This document shows positions 48,094 to 59,887 of a stretch of 64,000 nt of DNA, one piece after another. Source of the DNA: Vespa crabro. Taxonomy: Eukaryota > Arthropoda > Insecta > Hymenoptera > Vespidae. Every line of letters starts with the position of its first letter. Position 1 is the stretch's first letter. The position numbers and the translations under genes were made by a program. The stretch spans positions 3,605,253 to 3,669,252 of the forward strand of contig NC_060976.1 in assembly GCF_910589235.1 (NCBI RefSeq), read 5' to 3'. The notes beneath the pieces are model-generated. The model saw only the letters and a list, made by a program, of their open reading frames with translations, made no database searches and was not told the DNA's origin.

Positions 48094-49032
48094 TCTTTCC
48101 CTTTTTCTTTTTCTCTTTTTTTCTTCACCCTCGTCGAAAGGATCCTCGTCTACTCCTGTGACCGACGCGTTCACTCTTCCATGAAATAAAATGATTCATT
48201 TTACGTAACCTCGTCGAAACGTCCATTGCATACTATACACTTGCTACCCCTCATACTTTTATATCGTCTTTAACGTTTCTTCGACTATCGCCTCATATCG
48301 CTTTCTCTCGCTTTCTCTCTCTTTCTTCTTTTATCTTCATTTTCATTTTTTCATGTCATTTTCATTTAAGAATATGAGAAAATTCCTCATAAGCAATTTA
48401 ATTTTCAACTCGTACATGTAAGTTTCATCTTTAGCGCAGAGATTCCTTTATGGGATTAGCGTAGAGTAAAGTAGAAACAAAGATGGTCTTGCAATCTATT
48501 TTTCGCTGCTGCATTTACTTTATCTTTTGTTGTAAAAGTGCCTTTCATTATTAGACTCGTCTTCGTTTCCTTTTACATTTCATTTTATATGAAAAGATAT
48601 TTTAATTATCCTAAAAGAAACAAAAAAAAAAAGAAAAAAGAAAAACAAGAAGAAATAGAAAATATCACAAAAAGAAAAGAAATGAAAAAATACAAAGTAC
48701 AAAATTAACAATGATAAATAAGAATTAGATTTTAGATTAATAGAATTTCGATTATTTTTCAAGAAAAATTTTCTAAATCGTATTCATTGTATGTGCGTGA
48801 AAGGACAGACGGTTTTTAATAATTTACATGTTGCCAACGGCAAAAGTCGTAATTTAATATGTCTGATGTGGCTCGTAATTAAAACATACCTTTCTACGTA
48901 ACAAAACATGAATCAGAAAAGTTCCCTTTACGTAGCTCATCGCCCAACCAGCTAACATATGTTTTCTCAAATGCATTTTAAAGATTCTTATTATTAAACA
49001 AGTGAAATGATTCTATGAAATGTCGCCAAAGA

Positions 49033-49063
<31 letters not shown>

Positions 49064-49440
49064 CGCGCGATATACAAAATTAAAAAGCATAAAGAACATA
49101 CTATACAAAATACTAAAAGATCACTGAAAATATCATAATTTTTCTATTAGTTGTACAATCATTTTTTCTTTTTTTTCATGAAAAATAATTTAAAAATGTT
49201 CCTTTAAATTCATTTCTAATAATTCTAAGATGCTTAAATTCATGAATATATCATTATTCTGTTGGTACCATTAGTCTATTAATTATAGTACACGGAACTC
49301 TATGTTAATCCGCGAGAACGCTAATACATATTAGTAATGCCGCGTTGTATGTCATTACAATGCATCACGATAATACGAATTGCATGGGTACAACGTTCAC
49401 GAGATGATCTTTGTACCGATACGAACTGAAATGAAAAATA

Positions 49441-49442
<2 letters not shown>

Positions 49443-49484
<42 letters not shown>
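49443..49484 (+). repeat. (GAAA)n tetranucleotide microsatellite
   Basis: About ten uninterrupted GAAA units. Confidence 0.96.
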
Positions 49485-50122
49485 GAGAAATAAAAGAGAA
49501 GAAAGAGTTTGAAAATAGAAAAAGTAAAAGATAAAAATAATGAGAAAGTACGAGAACGTGGAAAACGCGAGAAAATGAAATTTCAAAAAATGATCAGGAT
49601 AATGCTCCAGGGCAAAAGATTTTACACTTCGATTTTATTTTTAATCAAGATAAACAATTTTCAAAGAGGATCCCGAGGCCATCGGCACCTTTTACACGTC
49701 ACGCGAAATTATCTTTGCTTTTAATCAATTCGATCACTCTTTTTATCCTTTCTCTTCTCTTTTTATTTTTCTTCGCCAACTCGTTCGATAAATTAAAGGG
49801 AGAAGAAAAGTGGGACTTTATTACAAGTGAATAAACTTTAATTTTTACTGTGCAAACTTCATCGCTCTCGTATCATTGCGCCATTTTGCGTCGTGTCTTT
49901 TCGCGTTTACGCTCGATCAATCCTTAATTTGATACTTCGACCACGTCCACAGAGTATTCGAAAAGTTTTTCCTCACTTTACTAAATTCAAGACAAAAAAA
50001 AGAGGAAATAAAAGGACGAAGTTCAATATGAAAAAAAAACGAGAGAGAGAACGATAAGTAAGTAATACGTATATATGATAGCTAATTAATGCAATAAAAT
50101 TAGCATTGCCTATTATGAATGT

Positions 50123-50171
50123 TTCTAAGTATAAATTAAAACTAAGTATGTATTCTAAGTATGAATTAAAA
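50123..50171 (+). repeat. two-copy direct repeat, 19 bp, 30-bp period
   Basis: TTCTAAGTATAAATTAAAA at 50123-50141 and TTCTAAGTATGAATTAAAA at 50153-50171 differ at one position. A further TAAGTATG lies between them. Confidence 0.8.
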
Positions 50172-50775
50172 ATTGTATATTCCTTTACTAAAAAAGAACA
50201 AAATGAGAGAAAGAAAAAAAATAATTAAATGCTAGAAAATTGAAATACTCTTTGATCTGCGCGTTTCGTTTGATGGCTAGAAGGAAAAAATACATACGTC
50301 CATATATAATATATATATATATTTATAGTAGCATATAAAATCTGTCTGTATTGTTCAATATTTTATCGAAATACTTTGTTAATTCTGCCGTTTTCAGGAA
50401 TTCGAACGAATATTTATACGCAGTATTTACGAGAGGAAAATAGGAAGTTTCCAATCGTTGAATGTTTCGTATTTTATACGTTCACCGATGCGCAACGTCG
50501 ATACGTAACTATCAATCGTTCAATATACATAGATTCTACTGAATACATATAAACATTAGTTTGCAAATATAAGCATCAATTGTTTCGATTGTAAATAGTA
50601 ATGGTATCATATTGTAACAATTTTATTTCTCTTTTAAGTGCACGTAACAATCATGATATAAATTTGGTCTAATATACATTATAGTTATTAGCAATTTCTC
50701 ATTCAGATCATTCGATGAATTTATCCTGTTAGACTTTGTTATTGGAACTAATCTAAACGAGTTAAAGGTTGCAAC

Positions 50776-50778
<3 letters not shown>

Positions 50779-50818
<40 letters not shown>
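50779..50818. repeat. (GA)n microsatellite, 40 bp
   Basis: Uninterrupted GA dinucleotide. Confidence 0.96.
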
Positions 50819-50819
<1 letters not shown>

Positions 50820-52256
50820 ACGATTATAGCGAATTCTAGAACTTAGATCGTCACTACGATTACATAAAAGCTATTCGTCAGCTTGAAGTGTGATTTTAGC
50901 GACAAATATGAACAAAATATCAACTAGAAGTGCCAAGAAGAAACATTATTCTCCCCGCGATGCTCTTATACTATCGTTGTAGAAGGTAACACAGATTTAT
51001 ACACCTCTTACGCGTAACATAACAATCGGGTTAATGTAGGATATTAGAATAAGTAGTGTTAATAACAGACTGTGAACTAAAACTTTTTCAATCTCTCTTA
51101 TATCTATATCCTTTTTTGATACGATTGAAATTTCTTAAAATATTAGTATTGTTGTTTTTAATGGAATAAGAAATGAAATTTCTCGAAAGATTTGATCTGG
51201 GGGAATAATTAAAAGTGCAATATTACAGTATCTCCCTCATAAAATGAGGATTCCCGTTTTGCCTTCCAACGTTTTGAAATACCCGAAACACTTCGAGACG
51301 TCGTTTCCTTTAGTTGAATCTTTTGGAAGCACGTCAGAGGTAACTCCGAGAAATTCGACGGTCTATGAGCCGCAAAATGAAGTCGGGTTAAGGAGAAGGA
51401 CCACCAACGGGAACGTAGGGTGTTAGAGAGATATAAAGATAGATAGAGATAGAAAGGGAAAGAGAGAACTCAAGGATAACGGCGTCGTGGAAAAGTTTTA
51501 AATTGTGCCTGAGAAAGGCGAGCGATTAGTGGATTATAAACATACTGGAAACTTCTGATGGGATCAACTGCCGTGCGCGAAGGGGTAAGGAAAAGGATCA
51601 AGAGAGCGTGAAGGACGGCTTGAGAGACGAGACGGAGTCGTTCGAACTATAGGTATTATAATCTCGGAAACTGTTCAACGTCTTTCTTCTTCTTCTGCTT
51701 CTTTTTCTTTTTTTTTCTTTCTTTTTCTTCTTCCTTTTTCTTTTCCTTCTTTTTTCCCTTTTTCCCTTCTGCCACTACTTCTCCTTCCGCCTCTACTTCT
51801 CATCTTCCTTCCGTGTGCCCCTATGTCCAAGATCTTAAAGAGACCATACCAATTCTACAGGGATAGTTTTTATTTATCTTCAAATTAACACTAATATTTA
51901 CATTCGATAATAGATTTCATTCGAGGAAAAGTTTATAAAGTATTCCCGATGATCCTTCAAATGTTTTCTCTTCATACACAATTCAACTTTCGCATTGCTT
52001 TGCTTTATTTCCCTGCTCCCCTCTCCCCTCCCCCTGCAAATGTCCCTATCATTCTATGAGTCATTTAATGAATTAAGAAAATACGATAAAAGAATTAGTC
52101 ACTCTTTGTTTATTATATTGAGAAGAAAAGAAAAAAAAAAGGGAGAAAAGAAATATGTATTAGATGTGTACTCAAACGTATTTAATTTTACTCGTACGAT
52201 TTAATTCGCTAAGGGATAGATCGTAATTTGCGTTAATTAGAAAGAAAATTATCCCG

Positions 52257-52649
52257 GTGGGTAAATTATCCTCGATGACGAAAGTGAGTTCTATTAACCA
52301 TTCTGCGAGAACAGATGCGAGGAAAGAGTTAAAGACGAAGGAAGAAAGGGGAAAGGGGAAAGAAGGAAAGGAGTACTACGTTCACATTCATCCGGTATTG
52401 GCACTGTTCATAGTGTCGAAGAAACGATGCTCGAAACGAAGCTCATTGTTTCCAGTCGTCGAGCGTCGAGGGCCACAGAGCGTTGTGCTCACCACACAAA
52501 GGGACGTCTACTTCGATGTAGGAGTGCTCACTCGAATGCTCGATCTCGCGATTAAATCAAAAAGTGTCTCGAAAGCACTCGAGTATCTCGAAATGACAAG
52601 AGCCGCCGAATCGACCCTCGAACCGATTTCTATCGCATCTCGACGATAA
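52257..52649 (+). other. complex open frame, 130 codons, coding status unknown
   Basis: This frame opens with GTG; the first in-frame ATG is at 52275. Its last 60 residues are not low complexity and look helical, for example VYFDVGVLTRMLDLAIKSKS followed by a Glu/Leu-rich stretch. GC rises over that part. A GTAAGT donor-like word lies shortly downstream (about 52670) but past the stop. No domain, signal peptide or membrane segment is recognised. Confidence 0.13.
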
Positions 52650-53048
52650 CGACAACGAATTTCTTTCTCGTAAGTCCTTCAATTCTAAAGTTCTATGATT
52701 GATCGAGGGTGATCATGGCATGTATAACATATAATGGTTGATTAAAATTCAAGAGAGCAAAAATTTTCTAATTATACCTTTTGACGTTCCTCGTCATTTA
52801 CAATTCTCCCTTTTAATATATTTATCATTAGATAAAATCGTCACCCGATACTTTTACCTCTTTATTACATTTTAAAGATCTAATCGAAAATCTTCCATTA
52901 AGATAAGTATTTTCTGTTTTGAAATAAGTACTACATGGGGATGTAAGATTGCTACCTGTTAGAAAATACGATTTAATGGTTACATTGTTTCCTCGATAGC
53001 ATTTTCTTTTATACAACGACTGTTTTATCATTACGTTCTATATGTATA

Positions 53049-53069
53049 CGGTACGTACGTACGTACGTG
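53049..53069. repeat. (GTAC)n microsatellite
   Basis: About five GTAC/CGTA units. The unit is self-complementary, so the whole array is palindromic. Confidence 0.9.
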
Positions 53070-53108
53070 CTTCACAAAACTGGGTTAGAAAGCTCTGAAA
53101 TGGAATGC

Positions 53109-53141
53109 CGTACCGCAAAGCGGCACTCCGTTTTCGGTACG
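53109..53141. other. two competing nested stem-loops
   Basis: CGTACCG (53109-53115) pairs with CGGTACG (53135-53141). Inside, CCGC (53113-53116) pairs with GCGG (53120-53123), so the two stems exclude each other. Seven-bp arms are common by chance. Confidence 0.3.
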
Positions 53142-54100
53142 TCGAAATGAACGAACGAAAGTAGATAGGGCATCAAGATCTTCTCCGAGGAAAATCCAAT
53201 TAATTTTTGCGTATACACGTTAAAATAATTTTCTTATTCCTCGTTTCTCCTTCCTTTTTTTTTTTTTCCTTCGTCGTTATAAGATTTTGAAAGTAAAATT
53301 TTAAACACAGCCGTATCGCCATTATGAATTTCTAAATGTCTGATGGTACACGTTTCTCTCTGGCCACGTGAGAAAATGGAAACAAATGTCGATTACTGCT
53401 ACCGCATAACAAATACCCCAGACTCGAACTAGCAACTACGATATATTGTCATTTAATCGATCAAATTTACATACGAAATACATCCTCACATTTAGATACT
53501 TTCGGAAATGTAACGCGATCCCTATAAAATGTATTACGCGATCTCTTTCGAATTATTTCATTGGAATGTTTTGCAATAATAATTATTGGCTTTTATTTAA
53601 AATCGTAGCTAAAAGAACCATTTGTAATTATCACAAATATTATGAGAAAGATGAAAGAGATTAAAAAAGTAAAACAATAATGATATTGCGATTTTATATA
53701 ATTGGTCGTATTTTGTGCGCACGTTTTATTTATTTTTTTTTTTTCTTTTTCCCCCTCTGAACCATTTCACAATCGGTTTCTATTATCATTCAAAGATGGA
53801 AATAATTTTTCGCGTACGATTGAAATTTCATGCCCGGCTTGTGTCTTAATGGAAATATAAAGTTATTCATTTTAAATTTTACCTGAATAATTATTTAACG
53901 GGTCAAAGTCTAAACGAGAAAGAGAATCGAAGAAACATTATTCGAAGTGGGTACTTAGCTACTTCGTGCGATATTAATTAAAACGTTTTATCACGAGCAC
54001 ATGAATGCTCTCTATCTCTCGGTCAGAGAATAGAAAGAGCAAGAGCTTGAGCAAGAGAGAAAGAGAGTTAAAGTGTCCTATACGATTATCAAGTACGTGT

Positions 54101-54507
54101 GTTTGTGTGTGCGGGTATGAAGGTGTTCAAGCACAGTGTACGGGTTCAAGCATATAAACGTGTCCAGGACGAGTCTGTGAACATTCGATTTGATTGTGGT
54201 GGAGTAGTGTCCGAGAGGTATAAAGGGGATTGGTAAAAGCGAAGGGATTGTCGGAAGGGAGGGTCGGAGAGGCTGGCAAAGGGCCCGTGCGAGGGTTTCG
54301 ATTGGCGGCTTTCGAATCTTAATAAATTATCGGCCAGCTTCGAACTCGATCTCGCGCGCCTATCGGCACGCTCATTAATCACTCGATATATACAACGGCC
54401 GCCGCCAACATCGTCGTAACCGATAATCGGTTCGGGCTACCACCGAACGGAGAATTCGAATTTCGGACGGCGAGGCTGGAAATCCTCTATACGTTCAACT
54501 CGTTCGA

Positions 54508-54538
<31 letters not shown>

Positions 54539-55440
54539 TAAATTTCTATCTCCGTTTCTCTTTCTCTCTTTCCTCCCCAACCCTTCTCCTCTCTCTCTCT
54601 CTCTCTCGTTTGTCAGTCGGGAAATTTAGAAAAAATGTGGCAAAGCCAAGTAGAATGACATTTATTTAAAGTAAAGTTATTAAAGGGATGATAACAATTA
54701 GAGACATCATTTTATATGATAAATGTATAAGTTAAATGATTATTAAGAAAATGTAAGAGAGAAAGAGAGAGGGAAAGTGATCGTATTATTTGACGTTTAT
54801 CTTTTTCCTCAAAGTCAAAAAAAGAAAAAAAGAAAAGAATGGGAAGCATAATAGTCGACGATAGATCAATCTTTATGAACTTTCTGAAAGCTATTCTTTT
54901 CATTACGATTATCGCTATTGGGCTGGCTCCAGTGATACTAAAATAAAATGATAGAAAATCGTGAGGAGATTCTTACTCGCATTTTCGATCTCTCCTCCCG
55001 TTGGTATCCAAGATAGGATGCTACTAATACCGAAGTCGAAGAAGGCTTCTAACGTTGCCTAAAGGCAACCTCGTGCCCAGTGAACTCCGCGGAAACTTCA
55101 GTTTCGAAGAGTCGATTGCTTTCCTTGCTTCGAGGCAACACGACGCAATAAAGCATTAAGACGTCCACTACTCTTACCCCCAACCAACTTTATAGCCGTT
55201 CGCAAGCTCGCTTTATCCGAATGCCCGACGACTCCATTGTTCAAATGCTTCCCGTCGAATAGCTTATTTATGAAAAGGGAAAGGAAATATTCGACGAAGA
55301 CGTTGAAAGCATTCGCACTATTGTTATTCGATTCTTCCTCTTCTTTCTAGATTATTTGACAAGAACGATCATTTCATTTTCCTCGATACAAATTATTACT
55401 ATTGTCGTCTCATCACATTTTTTATTCTCATCATAAATAA
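54101..55440. other. GC-richer non-coding stretch
   Basis: GC-richer patches at 54120-54480 and 54990-55280 are open on one or both strands but show no domain. They contain the 15-bp palindrome AACCGATAATCGGTT (54418-54432), a pair of short inverted repeats near 55054-55105 and CT arrays at 54508-54531 and 54592-54607. Confidence 0.45.
55054..55105. promoter_or_regulatory. two tight inverted repeats with 2-base spacers
   Basis: GTTGCCT-AA-AGGCAAC (55054-55069) and GAAACT-TC-AGTTTC (55092-55105) lie 22 bases apart. Both have the architecture of dimeric transcription-factor sites. No factor or target gene is identified. Confidence 0.2.
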
Positions 55441-55447
55441 CTATATA

Positions 55448-55450
<3 letters not shown>

Positions 55451-55501
<51 letters not shown>
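55451..55501. repeat. (AT)n microsatellite, about 51 bp
   Basis: Uninterrupted AT dinucleotide. Confidence 0.96.
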
Positions 55502-55504
<3 letters not shown>

Positions 55505-55704
55505 TATTAACGATTAATAAGCTCATAAATTTATCGTTACTACGATAAACCAATTAGCACGTTTCACGATAGTTATTGATAGTTTCAAGTTCATATTAAA
55601 CATTTCATTCCGAGTAAATCATATTTTAATTAATAACAAAAGAAACAAGAATAACAAAAAAAAAACTGGCAACGTATGAACGTAAATAAAACAGAGAGAT
55701 AGAA

Positions 55705-55743
<39 letters not shown>

Positions 55744-56104
55744 CATGGTAGAGACTAAAAAAAAGTCGACGCATCGGCTGTGAAAACAAAACGGTAGGAA
55801 GGGTGTTGAAAAATTAGCCATTGAATTTTAGCGAGAAATTCGTTCGCATATTTGCCGTTCTAAAGGGAAACCGAGACGGGACGACTACAACGACAACGAC
55901 AACAATCATAACAAGGGATGAAAATATCTCTGTGTGTCTTCATACGTGCAGGTATATTTGTGTGTGTGTGTGTGTGTGTGCGAGAAAGAGAAAGAGGGAG
56001 ATCAAAATGAGTGAGAGAGAGAGAGAAGAGCATATCCGGGAAAGTGGTCTTTGTGCGCGAAACGATAAATTTGGCGGGTCGAGCGTTTTGCTCCCGAAAA
56101 CCTA
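55502..56104. other. non-coding spacer
   Basis: AT-rich DNA with an impure GA/GATA stretch (55694-55742), an ACGACA-type repeat near 55880-55900 and a GT array near 55960-55980. The frame 55821-56141 is made largely of these repeats. Confidence 0.5.
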
Positions 56105-56199
56105 TCGCAATAAATACGAGGGACGTCCGGTGCGCGGTTGAGCCGCCGCGTTATACTCTAATGCAGTGCATATGGAACAATTTATAACGCTTCAGTGTA
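56105..56199 (+). repeat. duplicated element, copy 1
   Basis: Homologous to 56709-56793. The shared region starts TCGCAATAAATA and ends near TTCAG. The 42-base core at 56154-56195 matches 56748-56789 at 41 of 42 positions. The one difference is the centre of the palindrome ATGCAGTGCAT (ATGCACTGCAT in copy 2). The core holds CATATG (bHLH E-box type), AACAAT (Sox-like) and TTTATAAC (posterior-Hox-like). Outside the core the copies differ by substitutions and indels. This fits an old local duplication with constraint on the core, possibly an enhancer unit. A transposable-element fragment is the alternative. Confidence 0.6.
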
Positions 56200-56708
56200 G
56201 ACCGAGCAACCCCTCTAACCCCACTCCTTTCAAGCCCTACTATCGTCTCCACCCCGTTTCACTTCCAATGTTCATGGTGCGTCGTCCTTCGGCGCCTGAT
56301 CATTTCATCTCTCTCTCTCTCTCTCTTTGTCTTTCTTTTTCGCTCGCTAATCCTATCTCTTTTGCTTCCTGCAATATCAAAAAAAATCTATTGTCTTTCA
56401 CGAGAAATATTTTTCTATAGAGAAATTTTTGTTAATTTCATAGTTTATTAATTCAGCTTTGTCCATATGCATACACGTATACGTGTATATTCTGTATATA
56501 CATATTAGAGTTATTTTTACTAATGTCAGAAAGAGGAAAGAAAAAGACGGAAAAAAACCAAGGAAAAAAGATAAGAAGAAAGGAATAAGAAAGGAAATAA
56601 TTCATTTTTAAGAAAATGACAAGAAAGTTCTTAGACGGGTTGTTATATTTCAAATAGTACACCTCATTGTAACTTTCCTAGGAATTACCATGCAGCTCGG
56701 GTGGATTC

Positions 56709-56793
56709 TCGCAATAAATAGGAGGTACGTCCAGTGCGTGCCAAGCTTACTCTAATGCACTGCATATGGAACAATTTATAACGCTTCAGCGTA
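56709..56793 (+). repeat. duplicated element, copy 2
   Basis: Direct-orientation partner of copy 1, about 595-605 bases downstream. It is about 10 bases shorter because of gaps before the core. Both copies are followed by a C/T-rich stretch, which may also belong to the duplicated unit. The core could be read as MEQFITLQ in either copy, but the frames diverge at once outside it, so I do not treat it as coding. Confidence 0.6.
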
Positions 56794-56799
56794 TGCCAT

Positions 56800-57020
56800 C
56801 CTCTACGATCTCTCACATACACCCTATATTCCAATCCTCCTCTCCATTTTCTTCCTCGTCTCGACTCCTCTCTTCTGAGAACGTACTTCATTTTGTGACT
56901 GATGCGTCGCATTCCAAGTCTGCCTTGCGATAAGCCTCAGATAAATGTCATGATAACATTGAGATGAATTCAAAAGCAGCTTTATTTCCATCCTTCTTTC
57001 GGTCCTACTTGTTCTTATCA

Positions 57021-57054
<34 letters not shown>

Positions 57055-57200
57055 TTCTTTCTCTTTCCGTTTTAGTATAATAATTTGTCGATTATTTCGA
57101 TAAAGTATCATGTTATGTGATTCGATGATACAATAATACGATCATTGATTGCATCGCTTCGATATTCCATGAAAGAAATTTCTCGATGAAAGGGAACATT
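56800..57200. other. non-coding spacer
   Basis: C/T-rich to mixed DNA with a CT array at 57019-57046. Short antisense open frames have no motif. Confidence 0.5.
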
Positions 57201-57202
57201 GG

Positions 57203-57460
57203 CCGAAGCTATAAAGGGTGTCCTATTTCAATCAATTAATCCACGTGAATATCATCGATATTATCATGAATACTACTGAATAAATGATGATACTTGTACA
57301 GTTCAATCAAAATGTAATACTCCGATATATATACCGCACTTCGACTTTTAAGTTATAAATTTTCGGAGGAAGAAATATGATATATAGGAAATGTCGAAAT
57401 GCTCCGATTTAAAAGCATTTCCCTTGTATGAAAGTACCGGAGAAGTGCGAAACCTTCTCC
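57203..57460 (+). repeat. AGGGTGTCC-type repeat fragment
   Basis: It begins CTATAAAGGGTGTCCTATTT near 57203, close to the AGGGTGTCCC terminus seen at ends of several insect transposable-element families. It contains inverted words CGCACTTC (about 57333) and GAAGTGCG (about 57444), and CTCCGA with TCGGAG. No coding capacity. Confidence 0.3.
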
Positions 57461-57504
57461 TTTATATTTTATTTTTCAAAAGAGAGCAAGAAAGATAGAT
57501 AGAT

Positions 57505-57506
<2 letters not shown>

Positions 57507-57545
<39 letters not shown>
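57507..57545. repeat. (GA)n microsatellite, 39 bp
   Basis: Uninterrupted GA dinucleotide preceded by a few GATA units. Confidence 0.95.
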
Positions 57546-57551
<6 letters not shown>

Positions 57552-58329
57552 TCCTTCGCACGGACGATCTTTAACAGGATCACCGTTTCTCTGTTTAATG
57601 CGATCGTATTACAATGAAATTCCCCGAGAGTGCATTATATCTGCGAAGTAAATGCGTTCTCGCGATCCGCATTCGCCGATATGCCATTTCGACGGTGCTT
57701 TTAATGCATCGTCGATTGAGGCTGCCAGGAATATCCAAGCACTACAATCGCGGCTCTGGCAAATCTGGATGCTAGCAGTATTCTCTCTTTCTCTTCGTCT
57801 CTCCGTTCTTTTTCCTACTTTTCGTTCCATTGGGATCCACTGCGATATTCAACAAAAAAGAAAAAAGGGAAAAAAGTAAAAAAGGAAATAAAAGGAAGAA
57901 ACCGAAAGATATCCCCTTAAGAACGTAATTTGGAAAGATGCGTTTTATCGAAATTGTTAATTGGCAGAAATCGTCAAATTTTTTTTCCTTCTCTCTTTCT
58001 AATTATCATTTTAATTCGAGTCACCGTCGTTCTACCAATTATTCGTTCGAAATTTCCATTCTCGTTAGCTTTATCTGTAACATTTTTTGTAATATTTGTA
58101 TACGTCGTTTTTATACAATCAAATCGTTTTAACGAAGAGGAATCCATAGAATCTTCGGTTTTAACGAGACTTTGTCTTTATTGTTTTCCATTTCACCAAA
58201 TGACGATGAATACTTGAAGGGTTAATATCATATCGTATACGTGTTATCTATCGTTGAAACTGGCAATCAATTTTTTGTTTATTCTCCGCTCTCTTCTTTT
58301 TTTCTTCTCTTTTATCCGATGATATATCT

Positions 58330-58377
58330 CGGCCATTCTCGCTCGAATATCAGTTTCACGTTCGATGATCATGGCCG
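58330..58377. other. two-part stem-loop
   Basis: CGGCCAT (58330-58336) pairs with ATGGCCG (58371-58377). Inside, TCGAA pairs with TTCGA, with near-symmetric internal loops of 6 and 5 bases and a 13-base apical loop. There is too little pairing for a pre-microRNA. Confidence 0.35.
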
Positions 58378-59571
58378 AATTATCTCGGTGATTGATAATT
58401 AATCAATTGACGAGATGACTTTAATATAAAACGTGGTTGAAATAGATTTAGAGATTAGAGTAATGATCGGCCGACGTCCCAGTGTTATTTTATCATGTCA
58501 AGTGTTTTCTCTCTTCGTTCGACGTTTAAATAAATGCAATTCTTTGAAACACGCAGGTGACAAAAAGAAATGAAAAAAGAAAAAAAAAAATATTACGATT
58601 TTGTTGTTACATTACATTGTTACGCTAGTAAACGTAGAGTAAAAGTAAATAGAGTGAGCCAATGCAACAAATTTTAAAATTATTATTATACCAACGTCAT
58701 CCTCCCTTGCGCTGTTTTTTACTTTTTCTATTCGGTATAAAGAGTGAATTGGTTGTGTAGCGTCAAAGCGAAAAAAAAAAAAAATATGTACGTAAAACCG
58801 AAATATATTTACGGATGCAAATTTTATGGCTCAGCGTTGTTCTCTTAAAAACATATGCCGTCGTCGTGTAATTGTACTTTTAATGACAAAAATTTAATTA
58901 CCGGATTTTTTCATATTTCCGTATTTATTAAAGCTTCGAAAGTTTTTCCTATAAAAATAGTAAACATTATAGTCATTCAATAATTCGTGCTGTCTCGATC
59001 GATAAAACTTCATTATTAATTTCTACAATCATTCATTTTTCACGTAAATTTTTTCTCGTAACTTTTAAATTATTACAAAACTGTTGAGCGTACGTATCAA
59101 CGATAAAACACTAAAATATTATATCAGTATATAATTATTCGTCATTATGATTCAAAGCATCGATATAATTTCATTCATCGATTTAAATATCCTACGTTAC
59201 CAATAATATCATTCGTTCCAATAAAATCGAACTGGCGATAACAAGATCAAAGATAATAACGAATTTCTCTAATCCGTTTTGAATTTTATGGATTCCTTTT
59301 CTTTTTATTCCACGCACCACGAAAATAAACAGATAATAGATAAATAGATATATTAGGACACACGCACATAAGGTTTCAGAACGCGCAAACTCATTTTACA
59401 AAGGAAAGTTTGGGAGAACAAGCGTATCACAACATTGTGAAGGAGAAAGGAAAAGGGCATTTCGACGTGAACGCTCTACTGTTGGATAGAAACGGAAAGG
59501 GGATTGCGTGGGATGGTGATAGGGATATAGAGGTGGGTCCTGCAATGAGGGAAGGAGGAGGAGGAGGTGGA

Positions 59572-59586
59572 GGGAGGGAGGGAGGG
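59572..59586 (+). other. G-quadruplex motif
   Basis: Four GGG tracts separated by single A residues, preceded by a GGA-rich stretch. Confidence 0.7.
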
Positions 59587-59887
59587 AGGCGTATCGACGG
59601 TCATACGTGGTAAAAAAAAAAGCATACGTGACATCTGCCGTCCCCGTCGGCTAGGTCGAACCTTTTTTGTAATAAAGCTTCGAAATCCCAGAAAAAGCGT
59701 CATCGCGTATTAAGCGGTCGCCGGATATTAAAGCGCAATCTGAAATTTTGCGATCCCGGCAAAGGAGAGGGTAGATAAAAGGAAAAAAAAAGAGAGAGAA
59801 AAAAGAAAAAAGAAACAAATAAAAGAGGAATAACGAGCGCATGCATAGCCGGACGAAGAACGCGCGCGCTCCCTCATCGGCTATTAT

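Larger units (their letters stand above)
48090..52256. other. non-coding spacer
   Basis: AT-rich DNA with a GAAA array (49443-49484), a GA array (50779-50818), a two-copy 19-base direct repeat (50123-50171) and a 73-base homopyrimidine run (51698-51770). Short open frames have no recognisable motif. Confidence 0.5.
52650..54100. other. non-coding spacer
   Basis: AT-rich DNA with a GTAC array and nested stem-loop near 53049-53141 and a poly(T) stretch near 53730. No gene recognised. Confidence 0.5.
57546..59880. other. non-coding spacer
   Basis: A moderately GC-rich patch at 57600-57850 is open on both strands, then AT-rich DNA with poly(A)/poly(T) runs follows. A stem-loop lies at 58330-58377 and a G4 motif at 59572-59586. 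No gene recognised. Confidence 0.5.
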
